From Betaproteobacteria bacterium (GTDB lineage: Bacteria; Pseudomonadota; Gammaproteobacteria; Burkholderiales; SG8-39): a stretch of DNA of 10,017 nucleotides. The DNA is taken from the NCBI GenBank assembly GCA_011391295.1, contig JAABQT010000038.1:1-10017 (forward strand). The letters run 5' to 3'. The notes beneath the pieces were generated by a model. The model worked only from the letters and a program-made list of their open reading frames with translations, made no database searches and was not told the DNA's origin. Below, one piece after another: positions 1-5,817 of this stretch. The position numbers and the translations under genes were made by a program. Position 1 is the stretch's first letter. Every line of letters begins with the position of its first letter.

Positions 1-501
1 CAGGTCCGGTTGCACGCCGAGGACGGTCAGTTCCAGGAGATCGATCCGGGCATCGGCAAGCTGATTTCGCTGATGAGCCTGCAGATGCTGCCGCGGCGCA
101 TCACGCTCGATTTTCGCGACGTGTTCTCCAAGGGTTTCCAGTGGGACCGCATCGACGCAACGGCGCAGATTTCGAAAGGCGTGCTGGAGACCCGGGACTT
201 CAAGATGCAGGGTGGCGCCGCGGATGTGGAGATGAAGGGCACGGCCGACCTGGCACGTGAAACGCAGGACCTTCGCGTGCAGGTGGTGCCCAGCCTGGGT
301 GCAGGCGCCGCGACCCTGCTGTGCCTCGCCAATCCCGCGGTCTGCCTGCCGACGCTGCTGGCGGATCGCCTGCTGAAGAACCCGCTCGGGCAGATGTTCG
401 CGTTTGAATATGCCATTACGGGCGGCTGGGGAGACCCGAAGGTTGCTAAGGTTGCGATTGCGAGCACGATTGAATCCTCCAAGCCTGGCACGGGCGACTG
501 A
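1..501 (+). CDS. yhdP: YhdP-family AsmA-like protein, C-terminal part
   Basis: This is the last 166 codons of a much longer gene whose start lies before the window; the frame is open from base 1 and ends at TGA 499-501. The fragment matches my memory of the YhdP (TIGR02099) C-terminus: a segment [20 protein letters not shown], then alternating beta-strand text ([20 protein letters not shown]), then a hydrophobic glycine/alanine stretch with PAVCLP, and the closing [11 protein letters not shown]. YhdP proteins are inner-membrane anchored, AsmA-like periplasmic proteins; E. coli YhdP is implicated in moving phospholipids to the outer membrane. The next gene, tldD, starts 13 bases downstream. 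In many Beta- and Gammaproteobacteria yhdP and tldD are neighbours, often with a nitrilase-like gene between them that is absent here. Family assignment is strong; transport function is inferred from the family. Confidence 0.85.
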   Translation, partial: QVRLHAEDGQFQEIDPGIGKLISLMSLQMLPRRITLDFRDVFSKGFQWDRIDATAQISKGVLETRDFKMQGGAADVEMKGTADLARETQDLRVQVVPSLGAGAATLLCLANPAVCLPTLLADRLLKNPLGQMFAFEYAITGGWGDPKVAKVAIASTIESSKPGTGD

Positions 502-514
502 CAAGGAACAACGC

Positions 515-1957
515 ATGGACACCGATCACCTCCTCGCCACAGCCGATGCCTGCCTGCTCGCGCCCTACGACCTGGAGGCGCGGCGCCTCGACGCCGTGTT
601 CGGCGCGCTCGCGCAGCGGCGCCTGGATTACGCCGACCTCTACTTCCAGTACACGCGTTCCGAGGGGTGGAGCCTGGAAGAAGGCATCGTCAAGTCCGGC
701 AGCTTCAACATCGAGCAGGGCGTGGGTGTGCGCGCCATCGCAGGCGAGCGCACCGCTTTTGCCTACTCCGACGAAATCAGCCTCGGCGCGCTGCAGGATG
801 CCGCGCAGGCGACGCGCGCCATCGCGCGGCAGGGCGCGGGCAGGAAAGCCAGGGTGGCGCGCCGGGCCGCCGCGCTGCGCCGCTATGAGCCGCTCGACCC
901 GCTCGCCTCGCTGGGCTCGGACGCGAAAGTCGCCATGCTGGAGAAGCTGGAGCGCCTGTGCCGCGCTGCGGATCCGCGCGTGATCCAGGTGATGGCGCAG
1001 CTCGGCGGAGAATATGAAGTGGTGCTGGTGGCGCGCGCGGACGGCGTACTCGCCGCCGATGTGCGTCCTTTGGTGCGGCTATCGGTGCAGGTGATCGTGG
1101 AGCACGGCGGTCGGCGCGAGTCGGGCAGTGCGGGCGGCGGCGGGCGCACCGACTACGCGATGTTTACCGATGAGCTACTGCAGGAATATGCGCGCCAGGC
1201 CGTGCACCAGGCGCTGGTGAACCTTGACGCTCGCCCCGCGCCGGCCGGCACCATGACCGTGGTGCTAGGCCCGGGCTGGCCGGGGATCCTCCTGCACGAG
1301 GCCATCGGCCACGGCCTGGAGGGCGATTTCAACCGCAAGGGCAGCTCGGCGTTCGGCGGGCGTCTGGGCGAGCGCGTGGCCGCGCCCGGGGTCAGCGTGA
1401 TCGATGACGGCACCATGGAGCATCGCCGCGGCTCGCTGACCATCGACGACGAGGGCAATCCGACCCGGCGCACGGTGCTGATCGAGGATGGCGTGCTGCG
1501 CGGCTACCTGCAGGACAGCCTGAACGCGCGGCTGATGAAGATGCCGCTGACCGGTAACGGCCGGCGCGAGTCCTATGCGCACCTCACGCTGCCGCGCATG
1601 ACCAATACCTTGATGCTCGCCGGGCCGCACGATCCGCAGGAGATCATCCGCAGCGTGAAGAAAGGCCTGTACGCGGTGAATTTCGGCGGCGGGCAGGTGG
1701 ACATCACCAGCGGCAAGTTCGTGTTCTCGGCGTCCGAGTCCTACCTGATCGAGGACGGCCGCGTCACGTTCCCGGTGAAGGGCGCGACACTGATCGGCAA
1801 CGGCCCGGATGCGCTGACGCGCGTCAGCATGGTCGGCAACGACCTGCGGCTCGACCCGGGTATCGGCACCTGCGGCAAGGAGGGCCAGAGCGTGCCGGTC
1901 GGCGTCGGCCAGCCGACGCTGCGTATCGACGCCCTGACCGTCGGCGGCACGGCGTGA
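515..1957 (+). CDS. tldD: Metalloprotease TldD
   Basis: The product has 480 residues, the usual TldD length. I chose ATG 515 because AAGGAA (503-508) sits 6 bases upstream and the protein then starts MDTDHLL, as TldD proteins do; an upstream start at 404 would lie inside yhdP. The zinc-site motif HEAIGH is at residues 261-266, followed by [14 protein letters not shown]. The C-terminal glycine-rich part has the conserved cysteine in GTCGKEGQ (Cys453), and [16 protein letters not shown] precedes it. In E. coli TldD pairs with TldE/PmbA as a heterodimeric peptidase that trims the microcin B17 leader and degrades CcdA. No tldE is in this window, so the partner must be elsewhere, as is usual. The stop codon overlaps the GTG start of the next gene (GTGA, 1954-1957), which suggests translational coupling. 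Identification is very secure; the native substrate is unknown. Confidence 0.95.
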   Translation: MDTDHLLATADACLLAPYDLEARRLDAVFGALAQRRLDYADLYFQYTRSEGWSLEEGIVKSGSFNIEQGVGVRAIAGERTAFAYSDEISLGALQDAAQATRAIARQGAGRKARVARRAAALRRYEPLDPLASLGSDAKVAMLEKLERLCRAADPRVIQVMAQLGGEYEVVLVARADGVLAADVRPLVRLSVQVIVEHGGRRESGSAGGGGRTDYAMFTDELLQEYARQAVHQALVNLDARPAPAGTMTVVLGPGWPGILLHEAIGHGLEGDFNRKGSSAFGGRLGERVAAPGVSVIDDGTMEHRRGSLTIDDEGNPTRRTVLIEDGVLRGYLQDSLNARLMKMPLTGNGRRESYAHLTLPRMTNTLMLAGPHDPQEIIRSVKKGLYAVNFGGGQVDITSGKFVFSASESYLIEDGRVTFPVKGATLIGNGPDALTRVSMVGNDLRLDPGIGTCGKEGQSVPVGVGQPTLRIDALTVGGTA

Positions 1958-2793
1958 GCGCATTGCCCGCGAACGAAACGCGCTTTCTCGCCGGCGCCGA
2001 CGCACTGGCGCGCGAGATTGCGGATGGCGCGTGCGTCGGGCTGCCGCCGGATTATTCACCGGTGGCGATGGAAGTGGTGCGTGCGTTGGTGCGCCGCGGG
2101 GCGAAGGACTTGAAGCTCCTCGGGGTGCCGGTGCTCGGACTTTGCGCCGACATCCTGATCGGCGCAGGCTGCGTGCGCGAGGTCGAAACCAGCGCGGTGA
2201 CGCTGGGGGAAGCGGGCCTCGCGCCGCGCTTCACCGCGGCCGCCGAGGCTGGCACATTGAAGATCGTCGACGCCACCTGCCCGATGATCCATACGGGATT
2301 GCAGGCCACCGAAAAGGGCGTGCCGTTCATGCCGTTGCGCGGCGTGCTGGGCTCGGACCTCGTGAAACACCATCCCGACTGGAAGACGATCGACAATCCC
2401 TACGCCAAAGGAGATCCGATCCTCCTGGCGAAAGCGATCGTGCCGGACGTGGCGCTGTTCCACGCGCGCTGGGCCGACGAGGCGGGCAACGTCTGGGTGG
2501 GAAGGCGCCAGGAGCTAGCCACCATCGCGCATGCGTCGAAGGCCTGCTACGTGACCTATGAAGAACTCAAGCCGGGAGACATGCTGGCGGACGAGATTCT
2601 GGCGCCGGGGTGCATCTCGTCGGTGTATGTCACCGCGGTGGCGCCTTCGCCGCGCGGCGCCTGGCCGCTCGGCGTGCCCGGCGTCTACGGCATCGACGAC
2701 GCGCACCTGATGAAATACGCGAAGATGGCGAAGACGGCGGAGGGGTTCCGCCAGTACCTGGACGAATTCGTCCTCAAGCCTGTCGCAGCGTGA
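1954..2793 (+). CDS. Class I CoA-transferase-fold protein, subunit A
   Basis: The 279-residue protein belongs to the alpha-subunit group of class I CoA-transferases (COG1788, glutaconate CoA-transferase A / IpdA-like). Visible signs are the N-terminal segment [32 protein letters not shown] (written here in parts: [10 protein letters not shown], then a helix, then KDLKLLGVP), the block [14 protein letters not shown] (residues 122-135), and DEAGNVWVG (175-183). The GTG start at 1954 overlaps the tldD stop; the next methionine (residue 39) would remove the first strand and helix of the fold. There is no convincing ribosome binding site, so translation is probably coupled to tldD. The partner gene follows with another GTGA overlap. 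Substrate is not determinable from sequence. Members of this fold include true CoA-transferases but also the ring-opening hydrolase IpdAB of steroid degraders; see the subunit B entry for why transferase activity is doubtful. Confidence 0.8.
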   Translation: MSALPANETRFLAGADALAREIADGACVGLPPDYSPVAMEVVRALVRRGAKDLKLLGVPVLGLCADILIGAGCVREVETSAVTLGEAGLAPRFTAAAEAGTLKIVDATCPMIHTGLQATEKGVPFMPLRGVLGSDLVKHHPDWKTIDNPYAKGDPILLAKAIVPDVALFHARWADEAGNVWVGRRQELATIAHASKACYVTYEELKPGDMLADEILAPGCISSVYVTAVAPSPRGAWPLGVPGVYGIDDAHLMKYAKMAKTAEGFRQYLDEFVLKPVAA

Positions 2794-3539
2794 ACTACGC
2801 GAAAGAGGAGCTGCTCGCCTGCGTCATCGCGCGGCTGATCGGGGACGTGAGGCACGTCGCGATTGGCGCCGCGTCACCCATCCCGGCGACTGGCGCATTT
2901 CTGCTGAAACAGGGCAATCCATCGCTCAGGATCTCCTTGCTGCAGAAGCGCACCGGCAATCCGTTCACCCAGGGTTCCCGGGAGCTGTTCGATCTAGCCG
3001 GGCAGGGACGCATCGACGTCTTCTTCCTCGGCGGGGCGCAGATCGACGGGGAGGCGAACATCAATCTGGTCGAGGCCGAGGGGAAGAGATTTCCCGGTTC
3101 GTTCGGTTCGGCATTCATGTACTTCTCGGCGGGGAAGACGATACTTTTTCGTGAAGAGCATTCGCCGCGCGTGCTGGTGAAGAACGTGGACTACGTGTCG
3201 GCGCCGGGGTGGAGCCCGCCGGGGGTGGAGCGGCGCGGCGGGCCGGCCGCGCTGCTGACGGGGAAGGCCTTGTTCAAGTGGCAGGCGGAGAAACGCCGGT
3301 TTTTGCTGGAAAGCGTGCACCCGGGATCGGGCGCAGAGGACTTGCGCGGGGTTACCGGGTTCGACTACGACGCGCCTGCGCAGGTGCCTGAAACGGTAAT
3401 GCCGACGGAGTCGGAGCTGAGGTTGTTGCGGGGGCCGGTGGCGGGGGTGATTGGCGAGAATTATCCGGAGTTCGCGCGGCGGGTGTGGGGCGGACAGCGG
3501 GTCTCGGGGGCGCGGATCAAGTCGGGTATCGGCGAGTAG
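2790..3539 (+). CDS. Class I CoA-transferase-fold protein, subunit B, without the expected catalytic Glu
   Basis: The GTG start at 2790 overlaps the subunit A stop (GTGA 2790-2793), giving 249 residues and ending at TAG 3537-3539. The family block FFLGGAQIDGEANINL (residues 78-93), followed by FPGSFGSA (101-108), identifies a GctB/IpdB-type beta subunit (COG2057). In true class I CoA-transferases the nucleophilic glutamate lies in a motif like LQ-x-ENG shortly after the first glycine-rich strand. Here that strand is HVAIGAASPIP (22-32) and the following motif reads LQKRTG (51-56), with Arg54 where Glu would be expected. No other Glu occurs between residues 8 and 64. This suggests a hydrolase, lyase or other non-transferase activity with subunit A, as established for IpdAB, but the alignment is by eye. 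Substrate unknown. It is the last gene of the operon. Confidence 0.78.
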   Translation: MNYAKEELLACVIARLIGDVRHVAIGAASPIPATGAFLLKQGNPSLRISLLQKRTGNPFTQGSRELFDLAGQGRIDVFFLGGAQIDGEANINLVEAEGKRFPGSFGSAFMYFSAGKTILFREEHSPRVLVKNVDYVSAPGWSPPGVERRGGPAALLTGKALFKWQAEKRRFLLESVHPGSGAEDLRGVTGFDYDAPAQVPETVMPTESELRLLRGPVAGVIGENYPEFARRVWGGQRVSGARIKSGIGE

Positions 3540-3550
3540 TTCGGGCTCGC

Positions 3551-3564
3551 GACCCAAAAGGGTC
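3551..3564 (+). terminator. Small inverted repeat after the yhdP-tldD-CoA operon
   Basis: GACCC-AAAA-GGGTC is a perfect 5-base stem with a 4-base loop, 12 bases after the stop of the subunit B gene. It has no following T-run, so it is a weak candidate for an intrinsic terminator and may only be a chance hairpin. Confidence 0.25.
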
Positions 3565-3735
3565 ATATGCAGTGTAGATTTGAGACCGATTGATTGCTCG
3601 GATTGCCATAGCTGACAACTGCGGCTTTTCTCGGAATCTTTGTTTACAGCTAAGGACGGATGTCGAAAGGACTTTCTTTGAATTCGTCGGACAACACGCA
3701 AAGGTTTAGTCCAGTGCTCGTGCCGACTATTGGTA
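3565..3735. other. Non-coding lower-GC stretch upstream of the cassette
   Basis: About 170 bases without a credible gene on either strand. By hand count 3541-3740 is about 48% G+C, far below the flanking operons. I looked here for an integron attI site or the attC of a preceding cassette, because a cassette boundary follows at 3736/3737, and found no paired R and L boxes. Its origin is unknown; it probably arrived with, or was left by, the mobile DNA next to it. Confidence 0.5.
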
Positions 3736-3762
3736 GTTGTGCGTCAACAAAGGCAGTCTCGT

Positions 3763-3778
3763 GCTCCCGTCAGGGAGC
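3763..3778 (+). promoter_or_regulatory. Leader hairpin just before the cassette gene's ribosome binding site
   Basis: GCTCCC-GTCA-GGGAGC is a perfect 6-base stem with a 4-base loop, extendable by two G-T pairs. It ends 4 bases before the Shine-Dalgarno sequence TAAGGAGGA (3783-3791). The position would let it influence translation or protect the transcript end. No T-run follows, so it is not an intrinsic terminator. Role is inferred only from position. Confidence 0.4.
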
Positions 3779-3798
3779 GTCGTAAGGAGGAAAACACA

Positions 3799-4101
3799 AT
3801 GATCGTGGTTCGATTCAAAGTGAAAGCCAAGCCTGAAAAGGCAGAAGAGCTCCGCGCCGCATTTCAGTCCGTCGTTGCGCCGAGTCGCAAGGTTCAGGGT
3901 GCCCTGCACTTCGATATTGCCCGAGACGTCACCGATCCAAACTCCTTCATCGCCACGGAAGTGTTTGAAGATCGTGCCGCTCTTGAACGTCAGGAAGCCC
4001 TGGCGGAGGTGCAGAAGGTCATTGCACTGCTCCCCAATGTTCTGGCAGGAGATCCCGAGGCCACAATCTACAATGTGTCCTCGTCGGAACCTTGGGGTTG
4101 A
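3799..4101 (+). CDS. ABM-superfamily small protein (YgiN-like monooxygenase fold), cassette cargo
   Basis: The 100-residue product starts at ATG 3799, 8 bases after a near-perfect Shine-Dalgarno sequence (AAGGAGG, 3784-3790). It has the ferredoxin-like alpha+beta layout of the antibiotic biosynthesis monooxygenase domain (PF03992): strand [12 protein letters not shown], helix [18 protein letters not shown], strand [25 protein letters not shown], helix [20 protein letters not shown], and final strand [13 protein letters not shown] proteins are usually dimers; YgiN oxidises quinols, while others degrade haem or modify polyketides. The histidines commonly present in the second helix of YgiN-like members are absent here ([10 protein letters not shown]), and the only histidine is His37. 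Catalysis like YgiN is therefore uncertain. The stop codon TGA (4099-4101) lies inside the attC core region, as in many integron cassettes. Fold assignment is good; function is open. Confidence 0.82.
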   Translation: MIVVRFKVKAKPEKAEELRAAFQSVVAPSRKVQGALHFDIARDVTDPNSFIATEVFEDRAALERQEALAEVQKVIALLPNVLAGDPEATIYNVSSSEPWG

Positions 4102-4174
4102 CGCACAACAACAGGTTCCAGCCGACGGTCCTCGCGCTGCGCGCTCGGCCCGCGGCTGAACCTGGGCGTTAAAC
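4100..4174 (+). repeat. attC recombination site (59-base element)
   Basis: The outer boxes are R'' GCACAAC (4103-4109) and R' GTTAAAC (4168-4174), the latter fitting GTTRRRY. The inner boxes are CAGGTTCCAGCCG (4112-4124) and CGGCTGAACCTG (4153-4164). They are reverse complements except for one extra C (4118 or 4119) on the top strand, which gives an extrahelical G on the bottom strand, the hallmark by which IntI recognises the folded bottom strand. A GC-rich 28-base variable terminal part (4125-4152) forms the tip. The inner-box text resembles known attC sites (AGCCGAC on the left, GCGGCTGAAC then GCGTT on the right). Confidence 0.85.
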
Positions 4175-4200
4175 GGCATGTCAGATCCGACTGGCATGGC

Positions 4201-4378
4201 TCCGCTTTCCCGGACACTCGCCTAATGTGCAGTCCGTGTTCGTTCGAACTCATCCGGGCTGACGTGTCCCAGCGTTGGATGACGGCGCCGCGATCTCCTC
4301 GCGGGACTTTCACAGTTTTACCGTCAAACCCGCCAGATAGGTAGCCCACTGGTCGGTGAACGCCGGCACGATCGTAGG
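4201..4378 (-). pseudogene. glpK: Decayed fragment of a glycerol kinase gene
   Basis: Read on the - strand, 4355-4375 translates to TIVPAFT and, in the same frame, 4319-4339 gives YLAGLTV, then KL and a stop (TGA at 4312-4310), then KSREEIAA (4309-4286). The intact GlpK in this window has VIVPAFTG (residues 339-346) and [18 protein letters not shown] (441-458), so the Trp codon has become a stop and about 95 residues between the two blocks are missing. Over 4288-4348 the DNA matches 6554-6610 of the live gene at roughly three bases in four, including 14 identical bases (GCGATCTCCTCGCG). Further on, in another frame, ARMSSNEHGL (around 4253-4224) may match the C-terminal part of GlpK proteins; this is weaker. 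The divergence shows it is not a recent copy of the neighbouring glpK. Confidence 0.75.
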
Positions 4379-4404
4379 CGATGTGACAAAGGGGCGAAAA
4401 AGAG

Positions 4405-4512
4405 TCGCCACATAAATCGCCAAGTACCCAGGCTATTTGTGAGTTAGACGCATATTTGACGTTATTAAACATGGCGATAGAATGTCGTCTCATTCGCCAA
4501 GAGATTCGCCAA
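4405..4512 (+). promoter_or_regulatory. Array of TCGCCA boxes around the fic promoter (candidate operator)
   Basis: The hexamer TCGCCA occurs at 4405-4410 and 4417-4422 (start-to-start spacing 12), again at 4494-4499 and 4506-4511 (spacing 12), and once inverted as TGGCGA at 4472-4477, directly against the -10 box. The downstream pair is part of a longer direct repeat, ATTCGCCAA (4492-4500 and 4504-4512), that ends one base before the fic start codon. One pair lies upstream of the -35 box and one between the predicted transcription start and the start codon, which fits repression, perhaps with looping. The binding protein is unknown; the C-terminal winged-helix part of the Fic protein is a candidate. 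Confidence 0.6.
4456..4483 (+). promoter_or_regulatory. Sigma70-type promoter of fic
   Basis: TTGACG (4456-4461) and TAGAAT (4478-4483) each match the consensus at 5 of 6 positions, with a 16-base spacer. Transcription would begin near 4490, leaving a leader of about 24 bases. The leader has only a weak ribosome binding site (AAGAGA 4499-4504), and this overlaps the repeat pair. Confidence 0.7.
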
Positions 4513-4513
4513 A

Positions 4514-5692
4514 ATGCTGTATACGCAACCCCATCAATTTGACCCGCTCCTGCCGACGCTGCCGCAGCCCGATCTGGACGCGCTGGCGGAGGAGGTATGC
4601 CGCAAGGCGTTTGAGCTGAAGCGTCTCCTGCATCCGGACACCGAGGCGAGGATCGCGAAGCTGCTGCGGAGCGTGAACTCCTATTACTCGAACCGGATCG
4701 AGGGCCAGCAGACGCACCCCAGGGACATCGAGCGAGCCCTGCGCAAGAGCTTCAGCAAGGAGCCCGGGAAGGCGCGCCTGCAACGGCTCGCGCTCGCGCA
4801 TATCCGAACGCAGGAGGCGATGGAGAGTCGGCTTGCAGCGGATCCGGCTGTTCGGGTGTTCGGCGCGGAATTCCTTGCCAGCCTGCACGAAGGGTTCTAC
4901 GGACGGCTGAACCCGGAAGACCGCAAGACGGAGGAAGGCGACGAGGTGGTCCCGGGGGAGTTGCGCCCAAAAGATGTGACGGTCGGGGGCCACGATCCGC
5001 CTGCCTGGCAGTCAGTACCGCAGTTCCTGGCGCGCGCCGAAAGCGTGTATGCCACTACACGAGGCCTGTCGTCCAAGCTGATCGCGATCGCTTGCGCGCA
5101 CCACCGCCTGGCCTGGGTCCACCCGTTCCGCGACGGCAACGGCCGCGTGGTGCGTTTGCAATCGCAGGCGGCGCTGATCCAGCACGGTGCGGGCTCGGCG
5201 CTCTGGTCGGTGTCGCGCGGGCTTGCCAGGGACGTGAAGGCCTACTACGACCGGCTTTCGGACGCCGACGAACCGAGGCAAGGGGATCTCGATGGGCGGG
5301 GAAATCTGTCCGAAAAAGGCCTGGTCTCCTTCGCCACGTATTTCCTCGCGACTTGCCTGGACCAGGTGACTTTCATGGGCAAGATGCTCGATCTCTCGAC
5401 GTTGCGCGGCAGGGTGCAGGGGTATCTCGTGTATCTGTCGCAGCAGGACAAGACGATCCGGGCGGAAGTCGCGCCGGCGATGCACTACCTGTTTCTGGCC
5501 GGATCGATGCCGCGCGGGGAATTCAAACAGGCGACCGGCCTTCCCTCCCGGACGGCCGACCGGGCGATCGCGGCGTTGCTCGCTCGCGGTCTGCTCGAAT
5601 CGGACTCCGCCAGGGGTCCCGTTCGATTCGGTTTGCCGCTGGAAGCGCTGTCGTTCTACTTTCCGATGCTCTACCCCGAAGCCGCCACCTGA
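4514..5692 (+). CDS. Fic family protein with N-terminal inhibitory helix and C-terminal winged helix
   Basis: The product has 392 residues. The Fic core motif HPFRDGNGRVVR is at residues 203-214, an exact fit to HPFx[D/E]GNGRxxR, so it is probably an active AMP transferase (adenylyltransferase) acting on protein hydroxyl groups. The self-inhibition motif [S/T]xxxE[G/N] appears as SNRIEG (59-64), placed N-terminal to the core, which makes this a class II Fic protein held inactive by Glu63. Residues 145-160 (VVPGELRPKDVTVGGH) form the target-binding flap region. The C-terminus (about 320-385; GEFKQATGLPSRTADRAIAALLARGLLE) reads as a winged helix, found in many bacterial Fic proteins and thought to bind DNA. 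The gene has its own promoter and a repeat array upstream. No antitoxin gene is adjacent. The stop abuts an IS110-type remnant. The target protein cannot be predicted. Confidence 0.9.
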   Translation: MLYTQPHQFDPLLPTLPQPDLDALAEEVCRKAFELKRLLHPDTEARIAKLLRSVNSYYSNRIEGQQTHPRDIERALRKSFSKEPGKARLQRLALAHIRTQEAMESRLAADPAVRVFGAEFLASLHEGFYGRLNPEDRKTEEGDEVVPGELRPKDVTVGGHDPPAWQSVPQFLARAESVYATTRGLSSKLIAIACAHHRLAWVHPFRDGNGRVVRLQSQAALIQHGAGSALWSVSRGLARDVKAYYDRLSDADEPRQGDLDGRGNLSEKGLVSFATYFLATCLDQVTFMGKMLDLSTLRGRVQGYLVYLSQQDKTIRAEVAPAMHYLFLAGSMPRGEFKQATGLPSRTADRAIAALLARGLLESDSARGPVRFGLPLEALSFYFPMLYPEAAT

Positions 5693-5791
5693 TCGCGGCC
5701 GATCCGCAATCGCGATATCCACGCTCTCCTTATGCACCTCCAGCCCCACAACCGCGGTGCTATCCTTCGGTGGCCATGCTGCTACTTCCAC
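5693..5791 (-). pseudogene. N-terminal remnant of an IS110-family transposase
   Basis: On the - strand the frame reads STAVVGLEVHKESVDIAIADRP (5761-5696, here split as STAVVGLEVHK and ESVDIAIADRP), the typical opening of IS110-type transposases (VGLDVHK, start of the DEDD RuvC-like nuclease). The first catalytic Asp is replaced by Glu. Only about 33 codons remain: downstream the frame enters the antisense of fic with no further similarity. It is a dead fragment marking an old insertion or deletion between fic and the lipoprotein gene. Confidence 0.7.
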
Positions 5792-5817
5792 TTTTGATCC
5801 TGGTTGAAGGGAGAGCC

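Larger units (their letters stand above)
3737..4168 (+). mobile_element. Integron-type gene cassette (ABM-fold gene plus attC)
   Basis: The 432-base unit has the classic cassette plan: a short leader, one gene, and an attC site overlapping the gene's stop. Its left boundary is the core GTTGTGC at 3736-3742 and its right boundary the core GTTAAAC at 4168-4174, with strand exchange expected between G and TT. The left end GTTGTGCGTC (3736-3745) is the exact reverse complement of GACGCACAAC (4100-4109) at the start of the attC, as expected because the two pair in the circular cassette. No integrase gene, attI or second cassette is visible in the window, so this may be a lone cassette at a secondary site or one end of a longer decayed array. 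Confidence 0.8.

Noticed and set aside
404..514. An upstream start for tldD at 404
   Set aside because: It lies deep inside yhdP, adds an arginine-rich text unlike TldD, and ATG 515 has a good ribosome binding site and gives the family length.
1265..2059. A 264-codon open frame on the - strand opposite tldD
   Set aside because: It spans the tldD/subunit A junction in antisense and has shadow-frame composition.
4443..4449. GTTAGAC, which fits the integron core GTTRRRY, as the end of a second cassette
   Set aside because: No matching R'' box and no complementary inner boxes lie upstream, and the sequence before it belongs to the fic promoter region and glpK relic; a lone heptamer is expected by chance.
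4068..4493. A 141-codon open frame on the - strand as a real small gene
   Set aside because: It crosses the attC site, shares only stretches with the glpK relic in a shifted frame, and would start within the fic promoter region; no domain or ribosome binding site supports it.
5092..5817. A 5' extension of the lipoprotein gene into fic
   Set aside because: The frame is open but overlaps fic coding text; the lipoprotein signal peptide and ribosome binding site place the start at 5818.
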